Shown here: piece after piece, positions 8,410 through 17,124 of the stretch
How the letters are laid out: each line of letters begins with the position of its first letter
Numbering within the stretch: position 1 is the first letter of the stretch
Notes under the pieces: model-generated
Seen by the model: only the letters and a program-made list of their open reading frames with translations
What the model was told of the DNA's origin: nothing
The model's database searches: none
Source of the DNA: Bacillota bacterium
GTDB taxonomy: Bacteria; Bacillota; Clostridia; Oscillospirales; Ruminococcaceae
DNA length: 64,000 bases
Assembly (NCBI GenBank): GCA_023457355.1
Contig: JAEWLW010000012.1
Location: 38,011 to 102,010, forward strand
Direction: 5' to 3'
Translations under genes and position numbers: made by a program

Positions 8410-8451
8410 ATCCATAAATTATGATTGATATGATTGAGAGGTGTAGTAACG

Positions 8452-8769
8452 ATGAAAAAACAAACAGCGGGGCGCGATGCCCTAGGAAATTTTGCACCAA
8501 AGTTTGCACAGTTGAACGATGATGTCTTGTTCGGAGAAGTATGGTCGCGGGAGAAAGAGCTCTCTTTGCGTGACAGAAGCATGATCACGGTTGCGGCGCT
8601 TATCAGCGGCGGCAATTTCGAGCAGCTCAGGCATCACCTCAGCCTGGCAAAAACGAATGGCGTAACGAAAGAAGAAATCTCGGAAATTATAACGCACTTG
8701 GCCTTCTATGTCGGCTGGCCGAAGGCGTGGTCAGCTTTCAATCTTGCCAAAGAAATTTTCGGCAATTAA
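8452..8769 (+). CDS. Carboxymuconolactone decarboxylase family protein
   Basis: The 105-residue protein has the CMD/AhpD-type helical core (FGEVWSREKELSLRDRSMITVAALISGGNFEQLRHHL, then GVTKEEISEIITHLAFYVGWPKAWSA). The CxxC of peroxidase-active AhpD is absent and the His in the central helix is retained, as in CMD-like enzymes of unknown substrate. The ATG at 8452 follows GAGAGGTG; an upstream TTG at 8434 is unlikely. It ends the MerR-linked cluster. Confidence 0.9.
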   Translation: MKKQTAGRDALGNFAPKFAQLNDDVLFGEVWSREKELSLRDRSMITVAALISGGNFEQLRHHLSLAKTNGVTKEEISEIITHLAFYVGWPKAWSAFNLAKEIFGN

Positions 8770-8810
8770 TTTGTACTGCTTATATAAGGGAACCTCTATG
8801 AACCGATATA

Positions 8811-8840
8811 TAATGGCGGACGTTTTTTCGTCCGCCATTA
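8811..8840. terminator. Perfect 12-bp hairpin with T6 loop, probable terminator
   Basis: TAATGGCGGACG, a six-T loop and CGTCCGCCATTA form a perfect stem between the CMD gene and the convergent acyl-CoA dehydrogenase. It could serve both strands, but neither side has a long T-run. The remaining sequence of 8770-9057 shows no gene. Confidence 0.6.
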
Positions 8841-9057
8841 TTATACCAGTTCTGTTTTAGGGCGTTGTGCTACAGACTCTTTCTTCATACCCACGGTACC
8901 AGATGATGGCCTGCGTGATTATCTGCCGCCCATCAATCCTGCCTGTGCGATTAACGTTTCCTCAAAACCAGCATTTGGGGTACTGATTCAATGTGACGCG
9001 CACCTTGAACTCCGAGCACTTTCGCATTTGCGGCAGGATACCGGCGCGCTAAACGCC

Positions 9058-10260
9058 TTACTTCTTCTGCGGATCCTTGCCTGCAATCGCACGGGCAATA
9101 TTTTTTCTCTGAATCTGATTCGTACCACTGAAGATTTGGAAGATCTTCGCATCGCGCATCAGTTTCTCGACCGGGTAATCTTTCATATAACCATATCCGC
9201 CCAGAACCTGCACTGCATCCAAAGTCGTCTGCATCGTGTGGTCGGTAATATACATTTTCAGCAGGGAGGGCAGATAGCCGGTGGGAATCCCGTCCCGCTG
9301 GCACACCAGCGCCTCGTACATAAGGGCGCGGGACGCCTGCGTTCTGGCTTCCATATCCGCAATCATATTGCCAATCGACTGATGGTCAATAATGCGTTTA
9401 CCGAATTGGCGCCGGACCTTGGCATATTCGGTTGCATAATTGACGGCCGCCTGAGCGATCCCCAGATTGAAAGATGTACCGATTGCACGCCCTTCGGTTG
9501 AGATAACCTCCATACTGGTAATGAAGCCACGGCCTTCCTCGCCAATAATATGGTCATGCGGCACACGTACATTGTCAAACACAACCTCAGAGGTCTCAGA
9601 GGTTTTAAGGCCCATCTTGTTCTCTTTTTTGCCGATGGTTACACCGCGCTCCTTCTCCACCAGAAAAAACGTCACGCCCTGGCTGGCACGCTTTGTCTTA
9701 TCCGTCCATGCGGCTACCAGAAAAAAGTTAGCCACCGGGCCATTGGAAACAAAGCATTTCGTCCCGCTGATGACCCACTCGTCCCCTTCGCGTACCGCAG
9801 ATGTACGCATCGCGGCGGCATCAGATCCCGCCTCGGACTCGGTGACGCAGAAAGCGCCTTTCAACTCACCGGCGAGGATACCATCCGCCCAACGCTGCTT
9901 TTCTTCCTTACTCATCTCCGTTTGAAGAATCAGCGGGAAGTAAGTCCCCATATTGTAGAAGCTGAATGTGAAACCGGCGTCCACCTGTGCCATCTCTTCG
10001 GTAATGATAGCCTGCGTAAAAACGTCCAGACCCAAACCGCCCCATTCCTCGGGGATGTTCATGCCGGAGTAGCCTGCCGCCGCCATTTTCATATGCACAT
10101 CCATGGGATACTGGCCCAAGCCGTCGTCCGCCTTTTCAAGCTTTTCAAGCTGCGGCGCCAGCTCCTTTTCCAGAATCTTTCGGGCCATTTCTGCGAGCTC
10201 TTTCTGCTCGTCTGTAGCCAAGCGATATTGGGCTATTGGGTTTGAACACCAATAGCGCAC
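9058..10260 (-). CDS. Acyl-CoA dehydrogenase family flavoprotein
   Basis: About 400 residues with all three parts of the fold: N-terminal helical domain (EEWGGLGLD), the FAD/substrate beta domain (GAFCVTESEAGSDAAAMRT, WVISGTKCFVSNG) and the C-terminal helices (RRQFGKRI, VLGGYGYMKDYPVEKLMRDAK). The C-terminal motif reads IFSGTNQIQR, so the Glu that acts as base in short-chain members (YEGT) is Ser here (codon 9127-9129). The start is uncertain: an in-frame TAA lies at 10264-10266, no ATG is available near the expected N-terminus, and GTG at 10260 has no clear ribosome binding site. It diverges from the iron alcohol dehydrogenase. Substrate unknown. Confidence 0.9.
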   Translation of the reverse strand: MRYWCSNPIAQYRLATDEQKELAEMARKILEKELAPQLEKLEKADDGLGQYPMDVHMKMAAAGYSGMNIPEEWGGLGLDVFTQAIITEEMAQVDAGFTFSFYNMGTYFPLILQTEMSKEEKQRWADGILAGELKGAFCVTESEAGSDAAAMRTSAVREGDEWVISGTKCFVSNGPVANFFLVAAWTDKTKRASQGVTFFLVEKERGVTIGKKENKMGLKTSETSEVVFDNVRVPHDHIIGEEGRGFITSMEVISTEGRAIGTSFNLGIAQAAVNYATEYAKVRRQFGKRIIDHQSIGNMIADMEARTQASRALMYEALVCQRDGIPTGYLPSLLKMYITDHTMQTTLDAVQVLGGYGYMKDYPVEKLMRDAKIFQIFSGTNQIQRKNIARAIAGKDPQKK

Positions 10261-10396
10261 TACTTATTATCATCATGCGCGCAATGCACCTTTAAATCAA
10301 ACACAGCCCGCATATACAAATGGCACAGAAGTCCTCTTGATAGTTAAAAATATAACATTGCCCCAAGACATGCAAGCTTTGGAAAAGAGGTAGCCC

Positions 10397-11533
10397 ATGA
10401 AATCGTTTCTTTTCGCAATACCCACGCCCATCTATTTTGGAGACGAATGCGTTCCGAAACACGCCGACTTAATTGGCAGTTTCGGGAAGCGCGCGTATAT
10501 TATCACCAGCCGGTTTGTACAGGGGTGCCCAAACTACGCACTTGAGGATATCGAGCAGATACTCAAAGACAAAAGCATCGCTTATGAGGTCTTTATGGAC
10601 GTGGAAGAAAATCCGCCGCTGCAGTCCGTCCCTGTGCTGACAAAAAAAGTAAAGGAATTTGCGCCCGATTTTCTGATCGGTATCGGTGGCGGTTCCCCCC
10701 TTGACATGACGAAGGCCGTAAGCGTACTCCTCCCTCGCATCAATGAAGATCCGGTGGACGTATTCTATGGCAACGGCATGCCCTACGATAAAACCACCTC
10801 GGAAGGCAGCCTTCCCGTTATTGCCATTCCCACCACTGCCGGTTCCAGTTCCGAGGTAACTGGTTTTGCCGTACTTACAAGAGAAGATACCCAGACAAAG
10901 CTGGCCATGTGCCAAAAGGTATTCGTGAACGTTGCCTTTCTCGACGCAAGGTACATCCGGCACTCCCCTGCATACCTGTTACATACCGGCACTCTGGACG
11001 CTCTGGCTCACGGCGCCGAAACCTACGTCAACATCAACAGCAATTTTATGAACCGCTCCATCGCAGAAATTGGATTCAAACTCTTCTCCGAGTTTAAAGA
11101 TAACATGCTCAACGATCGTTTAACCGACCAGGACTACGAAAAAATGATCCTTGCTTCCAACATACAAGGCATGGCTTTCATGCAGGCGGGTACCTGTCTG
11201 CCCCATGGCATGAGTTATCCGCTTTCCCATTACAAACATATGTCGCATGGGCTCGCCTGTGGTATCCTGCTGGGCGAGTACTTAAAAGCGTTCAAAGACC
11301 AGAGCATTGTCCAACCCATCGTAACCCTGTGCGGCTTCAAAGATTCCGATGCGTTCGCCGACTACATCAAGCAGATTGCCAAAAAGGACGTCAAGATTCA
11401 GGTTACCAAAGAGGAAATCAATCAGTGGGCCAGGGAATTCTGTAGTCTGGATTTCCGTCTCGCAAAGCATCCTGAACCCATCGGCATCAAGGAGATCACC
11501 CAGATTTACGAGCAGGCCCTCCTCGACCTCTAA
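10397..11533 (+). CDS. Iron-containing alcohol dehydrogenase
   Basis: The 378-residue protein belongs to the group III Fe-dependent alcohol dehydrogenases. The NAD-binding region shows GIGGGSPLDMTKA and PTTAGSSSEVTGFAVLT; the metal site is supplied by TLDALAHGAETY (Asp and His) and the His residues of LPHGMSYPLSHYKHMSHGLACG. It would interconvert an alcohol and an aldehyde with NAD(H). AAAGAGG precedes the ATG. It is followed by a flavin enoate reductase and a sodium symporter pair, suggesting a small catabolic or fermentative set; the substrate is not evident. Confidence 0.93.
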   Translation: MKSFLFAIPTPIYFGDECVPKHADLIGSFGKRAYIITSRFVQGCPNYALEDIEQILKDKSIAYEVFMDVEENPPLQSVPVLTKKVKEFAPDFLIGIGGGSPLDMTKAVSVLLPRINEDPVDVFYGNGMPYDKTTSEGSLPVIAIPTTAGSSSEVTGFAVLTREDTQTKLAMCQKVFVNVAFLDARYIRHSPAYLLHTGTLDALAHGAETYVNINSNFMNRSIAEIGFKLFSEFKDNMLNDRLTDQDYEKMILASNIQGMAFMQAGTCLPHGMSYPLSHYKHMSHGLACGILLGEYLKAFKDQSIVQPIVTLCGFKDSDAFADYIKQIAKKDVKIQVTKEEINQWAREFCSLDFRLAKHPEPIGIKEITQIYEQALLDL

Positions 11534-11670
11534 TCTGCCTGTTTTTCAACCGGCAGATAGATTCCCGGCGGCACAGCGGATGCAGTTCCTTATGATCAAA
11601 TGGATACCGTCCCGTTCGCCGCCAATCTGAAAGGGCGTCCCAGCCAATACATATATCCGGAGGTACAAGC

Positions 11671-13656
11671 ATGGAAAAAGCATACAAGAATCTGTTTCAG
11701 CCGATACAAATAGGAGGCGTCACAGTCAAAAACCGTTATGCAATGGGCCCGATGGGAACCGCCGGCCTCTTAATTGGCCAGCGCGGCGAGTTTACGTCTA
11801 CCGGCATTGACTATTTCTGCGAAAGGGCCCGTGGCGGCTTCGGTTTGATTTGCATGGGTACTGTCACGACCGACATGGAAGTGGATAGACCCAATCCCAT
11901 AGAGGGAAAACCCTCTCCTCTTTATGCACCCAGGACTTTTAAAGAGTCGGCCCTCACCCTCACCGATCGGATTCATACCTATGGCGCAAAGGTGTTTATT
12001 CAGCTTACGCTGGGCCATGGCCGCATCCGCAAGGGGGAGCGTACCCCCTCTGAGGTTCCTTCCTATTATGACCCTTCTGTTATCACAAGCGCCCTCACGG
12101 CTGAACAGATCGAGTCAAAAATAGCCTCGGCTATTAAAACTGCCAGCTTTATTCAATCCTGTGGTTTTGACGGTATTGAAGTCCATGCCATGCACTGGGG
12201 TTATCTATTGGATCAATTCGCAATGTCCATCTTTAATAATCGCACCGATGAATACGGTGGAACGCTTGAAAAAAGGCTTACTGTCGCCCGCAAGGTTGTC
12301 GAAGGGATGAAAGCGACTTGTGGGAAAAATTACCCTGTCGCTATGCGCCTGGGGCTGAAATCCTACATGAAAGGTTTTAACGAGGCCTCTCTGCACGGTG
12401 AAGATGAGGTGGGCAGAACCCTTGAGGAAGGAGTTCGCATCGCCCAGCTTCTGGAATCCTACGGCTATGATATGTTAAGCGTCGATTCCGGAATCTACGA
12501 CTCATTTTATTACTGCGCGCCTCCCGCCTACATGCCATCGGGCTACAACCTGAAGTTGGCCAGAGAAGCTAAAAAGGCTGTCAAGATTCCCATCTTTACC
12601 GCCGGTCGGATGGACGACCCGGATATGTGCGACAAAGCAATTGCCGAGGGGGAAACAGACGGTGTGGTGCTGGCGCGGGCTTCACTGGCTGAGCCCCACT
12701 ACGCCAAAAAAGTTATGATGGGCCGCCCGGAAAAAATTTGCCCCTGTATTAACTGCCAGAACTGCACTCAAAATGTTCTGACGCTCGGCGTTCCCTCCTG
12801 TGCTGTCAACCCCGTTGCAATGCGTGAATTTGCCTATGGCTTCGAGAAAGCCGTCACCCCCAAAAAGGTTGTTGTTATCGGCGGCGGGCTCGCTGGCATG
12901 GAAGCGGCCCGAATGGCCAAGTTGCGCGGCCACGACGTTGAACTGTATGAAAAGACAGATCGTCTGGGCGGCCACCTTGTAGAAGCAGGTGTCCATGTAT
13001 TTAAGGATGGCATCCGCAAGCTCAACGCATGGTATCAACATGAACTGGAGGATCTCAAAGTACCGGTGAAGCTTAATACTGCCGTCACATCGGATATGGT
13101 AAAATCCTTGGGTGTGGATGTCGCCATCTTCGCCACCGGTTCCACCCCGATTATCCCCAAAATCAAGGGGATCGACAGCCCCAAGGCGGTCGCTTGTACC
13201 GACGCCCTGCTCGGCCAAAAAGAGGTGGGCAACCGCATCGTCGTTGTCGGCGGTGGCCTTGTAGGCGCTGAGATGGCTTATGAATATGCATTGGGTGGTA
13301 AGGATGTCACGCTGGTAGAGGCTCTGAATGACATTCTGGCCTCGGGGCCCAGTATCCCGTATATGTGCTCCGACATGCTCAAGGACCTTCTGAAGGCGTG
13401 CAAGGTCAACATTATGACCACCAACCGGATTGAGGCCATTACAGACAAGGGGGCTTTAATCAGCAACAAAGACGGCGTCCAGACAGAGCTGGAGGCCGAC
13501 CATGTCGTCATCGCTATCGGGTATCGCCCCTCTCCGTCCACGCTTGACGATTTCCTCGGTGAAGGAATCGACGTTTACCAGATCGGCGACGGCAGGATGG
13601 TGGGTAATGTAAGAACCGCTATCCTGGATGCCTATGAAGTGACAAGGAGGCTATAG
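11671..13656 (+). CDS. NADH:flavin oxidoreductase / 2,4-dienoyl-CoA reductase-like Fe-S flavoenzyme
   Basis: The 661-residue protein has the architecture of 2,4-dienoyl-CoA reductase and bile-acid enoate reductases. Residues 1-350 form an Old-Yellow-Enzyme FMN barrel (NRYAMGPMG, GFDGIEVHAMHWGYLLDQF). A cysteine cluster follows, CPCINCQNC and a later Cys in VPSCAVNP, for a 4Fe-4S centre. The C-terminal half carries two dinucleotide folds: VVVIGGGLAGMEAAR for FAD and IVVVGGGLVGAEMAYE for NAD(P)H. It likely reduces an activated double bond. GGAGG precedes the ATG. Substrate is unknown. Confidence 0.92.
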   Translation: MEKAYKNLFQPIQIGGVTVKNRYAMGPMGTAGLLIGQRGEFTSTGIDYFCERARGGFGLICMGTVTTDMEVDRPNPIEGKPSPLYAPRTFKESALTLTDRIHTYGAKVFIQLTLGHGRIRKGERTPSEVPSYYDPSVITSALTAEQIESKIASAIKTASFIQSCGFDGIEVHAMHWGYLLDQFAMSIFNNRTDEYGGTLEKRLTVARKVVEGMKATCGKNYPVAMRLGLKSYMKGFNEASLHGEDEVGRTLEEGVRIAQLLESYGYDMLSVDSGIYDSFYYCAPPAYMPSGYNLKLAREAKKAVKIPIFTAGRMDDPDMCDKAIAEGETDGVVLARASLAEPHYAKKVMMGRPEKICPCINCQNCTQNVLTLGVPSCAVNPVAMREFAYGFEKAVTPKKVVVIGGGLAGMEAARMAKLRGHDVELYEKTDRLGGHLVEAGVHVFKDGIRKLNAWYQHELEDLKVPVKLNTAVTSDMVKSLGVDVAIFATGSTPIIPKIKGIDSPKAVACTDALLGQKEVGNRIVVVGGGLVGAEMAYEYALGGKDVTLVEALNDILASGPSIPYMCSDMLKDLLKACKVNIMTTNRIEAITDKGALISNKDGVQTELEADHVVIAIGYRPSPSTLDDFLGEGIDVYQIGDGRMVGNVRTAILDAYEVTRRL

Positions 13657-13949
13657 TCAAACGGCTTGAGAATGGGAACAGACCGGGCGCGGATATTTTA
13701 TGCCTTACAAGGCGGAAGACGCAGGCGGACTGACGCCCGCCAGGAGCGGCAACGCAATGAAGCGCAAAACAGACCGCAAAGACGACCTGATTTTTAAGTC
13801 GTCTGGCTATATAAGCCGGCTGCAAGCAGACATATTCAAAGAAGAAAGTGGAACCAGGCGCTGAGAGGGGGAAATCAATTTGTGTATCGCCCAATTGTTC
13901 GTAAAGTTCACTTGAGAATCAGAATGATTAAAGTGAGGAGGAGCAGAGT
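13657..13949. other. Intergenic stretch with one hairpin
   Basis: About 290 bases without a supportable gene. AGACGAC (13780-13786) and GTCGTCT (13798-13804) form a 7-bp hairpin without a T-run. The following bases hold the GTGAGGAGG ribosome binding site of the DUF3311 gene. Confidence 0.35.
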
Positions 13950-14186
13950 ATGAAATTAACTGCAAGATTTGCCTTTGTCAGTTGCTTGGTTATATGGGGC
14001 TTAATTCTTCTGCCTTATTTCGTCCCAAGCTTAAACACGCTTACACCCAAAATACTGGGGTTACCTTTCGTTGTCTTTTGGCAATACGCTTTAATCGCCC
14101 TCCATATCATTCTCTGCATCGTTTGCAAGCGATACGTCTGGGATACGTTCGATGCACATGACGACCAAGGGGGGGAAGATTCGTGA
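13950..14186 (+). CDS. DUF3311 small membrane protein, symporter partner
   Basis: The 78-residue protein has two hydrophobic helices (about 6-28 and 38-58) and a charged C-terminus. Proteins of this family occur next to sodium:solute symporters. Here the last four bases overlap the GTG start of the symporter (GTGA at 14183-14186), so the two are translationally coupled. It is probably an accessory subunit, role unproven. GAGGAGG precedes its ATG. Confidence 0.85.
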   Translation: MKLTARFAFVSCLVIWGLILLPYFVPSLNTLTPKILGLPFVVFWQYALIALHIILCIVCKRYVWDTFDAHDDQGGEDS

Positions 14187-15679
14187 GCATACCATTCGGC
14201 GGTATCATCGCTGTAATAGCGTATACGTTAATCATTCTGTCCATCTGCATTCGCACAGCCAGAAACACAGCCCTTAACGATACTGGAAAAAAGTTCTTTC
14301 TTGGCACCGGCACCAAAACTTTTGTTCTTTTGTTTACAACCGTCGCCTCCACCTTCTCCACTTGGGTTATCATGGGCGCGCCCGCCTCAACTTACCTCCA
14401 CGGCCATACATGGATTGCCCTGGTTACGCTGTATCAAATGTCGATGGCCTTTGTCTGCGGATACCTCGGGCCCCGTTTCTGGGTTCTGCGCCACAAACAT
14501 GATTTTGTAACACAGGCTGATCTGGTAGTCCATTATTACAGAACGAATGTCTTCCGTTACGTCATGGGTGCCTGTTATATCATCTCGTTGTCAACAGCGA
14601 CAATAGCCCAATTCAAGGCAATGGGAACCGCTATTTCTGTCATGACCGACGGTGCAATCCCCTTTTGGGCCGCATCCCTCTATGTGGGCATGATAGTCGG
14701 AATCTATGTCTACTTTGGCGGCTTCCACGGGGAGGCACTTGTGGACACATTCCAAGGATTATTATTCACGGTGGTTCTGTGGGGCGGTTTGATCGTCGTG
14801 CTCTTCAAATCTGGCGGACTTAGCGGTATGTTTGATAAAATTGCCAATGTCAATGACCAGCTTTTACTCTATCAGGGAACCGGTTCCTATTGGAGCCCAC
14901 AAATGGCAATATCCTTTTGCTTAGTATCAATTATGGGTGGAGTCGTGCACCCGGGATTTTGGCAGCGATACTATGCAGCCAAGGATACCCGCACCCTCGT
15001 CAACATGAGTATCTGGTTTCCAATCATGGTCAGCATATGTGTAACACTAAGTGGCGGTTTGGTCGGGCTGGCAGCAAATCTATATAAACTGGAAGTTACT
15101 GCCAACGACGCTATTTTTCAAACATTACTTAGCAGTATATCCAACCCAGTCTGGAGCATCATTGTGACGATCGGGGTTTTAGCTGCCGGAATGTCCACCG
15201 TTGCCGGCAACAGCAACGGTGCATCCATGATTATTTCTTACGATTTTGTCCGTCACCTAAAAAAGGATGCCCCAGACAGTCAGCTAAAAAGTGTCGGCAA
15301 AAAGTGCATTATCATTTTGATTATTTTTGCATATATTTGTTCTCTCAACACCCCCAGCAGCGTTACCATGCTCATTCAGCTCATGGCAGCATCTAACTTA
15401 GTTGCATTATACCCCGTCATCGGTATATTTGTCTGGAAAAGGGCCACTATACCGGGATGCCTCAGCGGCATGATTGGTGGGTTTGCCACTGTTTGTGTTG
15501 CTAATTTCATATTTGTTAATCCTCTTGGCATCGTAGCCGGTGGCTGGGGCTTCGCTGTGGGCATGTTCCTGTTTATCGTCGTCAGCTTACTGACAAAGCC
15601 CATACCGGACGAATGGCGCTCTGAATTTACGAGACCGTTACAGAAAACAAAGGTGCTTGCACAGACAAACGTAAGCTGA
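14183..15679 (+). CDS. Sodium:solute symporter family transporter
   Basis: The 498-residue protein has about 12-13 membrane segments and the features of the SSS family: a long N-terminal helix, WVIMGAPASTYLHGHTW, PRFWVLRHKHDFVTQADLVVHYY, and the central GFWQRYYAAKDTRT near residue 255. It starts with GTG overlapping the DUF3311 stop. DUF3311-linked members often carry organic acids or amino acids; the cargo here cannot be read from sequence. The cluster with alcohol dehydrogenase and enoate reductase suggests the imported compound feeds those enzymes. Confidence 0.92.
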   Translation: MSIPFGGIIAVIAYTLIILSICIRTARNTALNDTGKKFFLGTGTKTFVLLFTTVASTFSTWVIMGAPASTYLHGHTWIALVTLYQMSMAFVCGYLGPRFWVLRHKHDFVTQADLVVHYYRTNVFRYVMGACYIISLSTATIAQFKAMGTAISVMTDGAIPFWAASLYVGMIVGIYVYFGGFHGEALVDTFQGLLFTVVLWGGLIVVLFKSGGLSGMFDKIANVNDQLLLYQGTGSYWSPQMAISFCLVSIMGGVVHPGFWQRYYAAKDTRTLVNMSIWFPIMVSICVTLSGGLVGLAANLYKLEVTANDAIFQTLLSSISNPVWSIIVTIGVLAAGMSTVAGNSNGASMIISYDFVRHLKKDAPDSQLKSVGKKCIIILIIFAYICSLNTPSSVTMLIQLMAASNLVALYPVIGIFVWKRATIPGCLSGMIGGFATVCVANFIFVNPLGIVAGGWGFAVGMFLFIVVSLLTKPIPDEWRSEFTRPLQKTKVLAQTNVS

Positions 15680-15749
15680 TTCATACTTATTATATTCCCA
15701 CCTCCTTATATAAGCAGTGTTGGCCAACAGGCCTGCACACCGGTCTGTC

Positions 15750-15779
15750 GAAAAAGCCCAGCTTTCGCTGGGCTTTTTC
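15750..15779 (+). terminator. Intrinsic terminator after the symporter
   Basis: GAAAAAGCCCAGC, loop TTTC and GCTGGGCTTTTTC form a 13-bp hairpin with A-run and T-run arms, so it can act on either strand. It lies 70 bp after the symporter stop. Confidence 0.85.
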
Positions 15780-15920
15780 GCTGCCATGCGGTAAAACGGC
15801 AAAAGGCGATGAAAAGATCGAAAGGCAACCGGTGATCGATACAGAGAGCTGGTGCCCAAAGTCATTTCTGTGCAAACGTTAAAAATGCTGGCGGTTACCT
15901 GCTTAATCAGCGCCTGAAAC

Positions 15921-15965
15921 GCCGGAGGGTGCCGTTTAACAAGGTCGGCATCCTCCGGCGTTTTA
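15921..15965. terminator. Strong inverted repeat at the end of the eut operon
   Basis: GCCGGAGGGTGCCG (15921-15934) pairs with CGGCATCCTCCGGC (15946-15959) with one wobble, followed on the plus strand by GTTTT. It lies about 30 bp beyond the eutP stop and probably helps separate the convergent symporter and eut transcripts. Nothing else was seen in 15680-15991. Confidence 0.6.
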
Positions 15966-15991
15966 TCGGAGCGCATCAGCTGTTTCCTGAT

Positions 15992-16432
15992 TCAGGGACA
16001 TACATTTTCCAGATAGTTTCTCGCTTCTCTCAGACCTTCTCCGGTCAGGCTACTAACGTGAAAAATGTTCTCGCAGCCAGCCAGCACCAGCCAGTCGTGC
16101 GCCGTTTGGATATCCGCCGGGCTTTCGGCTGCGTCAATTTTGGTTACCAGGCCAACAACATGCCGGTTAAACATGCCGCAAACGCCCGGTGCAAAACTTG
16201 ACTGCGGGTCGGTACAGGATTGAACCAATATGACACAGTCGGCATCAACCGAAGTAACCAGCAGCGCCTTATAGTACGCACGGTTTTCAACATATTCGCC
16301 GGGCGTGTCAATAGCGTTGTTGATGATCTCTATTGCCTGCGTTTTTTTATAGTGAAGCTTCTGCTTTTGCAAAGCCTGACAAAAGCTGGTTTTTCCGGCG
16401 CTCGTACGTCCGATCAGCATGATCTTTTTCAT
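15992..16432 (-). CDS. eutP: EutP/PduV-type small GTPase of the microcompartment locus
   Basis: The protein is a Ras-like P-loop GTPase: MKKIMLIGRTSAGKTSF (G1), DTPGEY (G3), TKIDAA (G4). EutP homologues are encoded in ethanolamine and propanediol loci; acetate-kinase activity has been reported for a EutP, and a role in microcompartment positioning has been proposed for PduV. The start at 16432 gives the canonical family N-terminus; an ATG at 16450 (one base after the eutS stop) would add six residues. It is the last gene of the operon, about 30 bp before a strong hairpin. Confidence 0.9.
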   Translation of the reverse strand: MKKIMLIGRTSAGKTSFCQALQKQKLHYKKTQAIEIINNAIDTPGEYVENRAYYKALLVTSVDADCVILVQSCTDPQSSFAPGVCGMFNRHVVGLVTKIDAAESPADIQTAHDWLVLAGCENIFHVSSLTGEGLREARNYLENVCP

Positions 16433-16453
16433 CTTATTTTCTGTTCCCATATA

Positions 16454-16801
16454 TCAGGTTTTTGTAATGGCCGCGTCGGCAAATCCAAGTAGTCCGCCCA
16501 ACACACGCATCACATCGGTCAGCGCGGCTTCCACGCTTTCTACATCGCCCGAAATAACCACCGAACCGGAAAAACGGTCCACAAACGCAATATTGACTGC
16601 GGCAGCCTTTGTGGCAACATCCGCTGCAATAATGGCACCCTCGCTCGGTGTGATGGTCAAAATACCAATGGCGCCGGTATTCTCACTGGTAATGCCAAGC
16701 TTTTTATAAAGATCGGAAACCGGGTTGGCGATAATGTGTGCCAGCGTCACCTGCTTACCGGGTACAAATTCTTGTATAATACGCTGCTTTTCTTCACTCA
16801 T
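16454..16801 (-). CDS. eutS: Microcompartment shell protein EutS (circularly permuted BMC-H)
   Basis: The 115-residue protein reads FVPGKQVTLAHIIANP at the N-terminus and AIGILTITPSEGAIIAADVATKAA in the core, both characteristic of the EutS/PduU permuted hexameric shell subunit. The ATG at 16801 follows AAGGGTGGATC; a longer frame up to 16975 runs antisense-style through eutN and is not needed. It contributes facets of the shell, probably with bent hexamers. Neighbours on both sides are eut genes. Confidence 0.93.
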   Translation of the reverse strand: MSEEKQRIIQEFVPGKQVTLAHIIANPVSDLYKKLGITSENTGAIGILTITPSEGAIIAADVATKAAAVNIAFVDRFSGSVVISGDVESVEAALTDVMRVLGGLLGFADAAITKT

Positions 16802-16835
16802 TTGATGATCCACCCTTAGCTGTACAATTCCGGTC

Positions 16836-17108
16836 TTAGCCGCTAACTTCTTCAACGCTGTCGATGATGCCAACAATTGCGGCATCAACCGGCGGTTCGT
16901 TGTCACCCATGGCTCTGCGTGCCGTACTGCCGCTAACCACCAGTACCCGCTCGCCGATGCCAGCGCCCACAACATCAGCCGCCACTATGGTGTCCTTGGC
17001 AGGCGTACCGTCCGGCGCCACCCCACGCACAATCATCAGCTTCATGCCGCTCAGTGCCGGCTCTTTCTTGGTGGCCCAAACATGGCCAACCACTTCACAA
17101 ATCAGCAT
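16836..17108 (-). CDS. eutN: Microcompartment vertex protein EutN (BMC-P pentamer)
   Basis: The 90-residue protein begins MLICEVVGHVWATKKEPALSG and contains GERVLVVSGSTARRA and PVDAAIVGIIDSVE, matching the EutN/CcmL pentamer family that caps the vertices of the polyhedral shell. Length and motifs are normal. GGGAG lies before the ATG. It is placed between the phosphotransacylase and eutS. Confidence 0.95.
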   Translation of the reverse strand: MLICEVVGHVWATKKEPALSGMKLMIVRGVAPDGTPAKDTIVAADVVGAGIGERVLVVSGSTARRAMGDNEPPVDAAIVGIIDSVEEVSG

Positions 17109-17124
17109 AATCCGTTCTCCCTGT

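Noticed and set aside
8951..9304. 117-codon minus-strand frame overlapping the acyl-CoA dehydrogenase end
   Set aside because: It is an alternate phase of the dehydrogenase gene with no start context; composition is Arg/Gly-rich shadow sequence.
15376..15976. Minus-strand frames opposite the end of the sodium symporter
   Set aside because: They are antisense shadows crossing the terminator at 15750-15779, with no start signals.
16454..16975. 173-codon version of the eutS frame
   Set aside because: The extra N-terminus overlaps eutN out of frame; the ATG at 16801 has a ribosome binding site and gives the family N-terminus.
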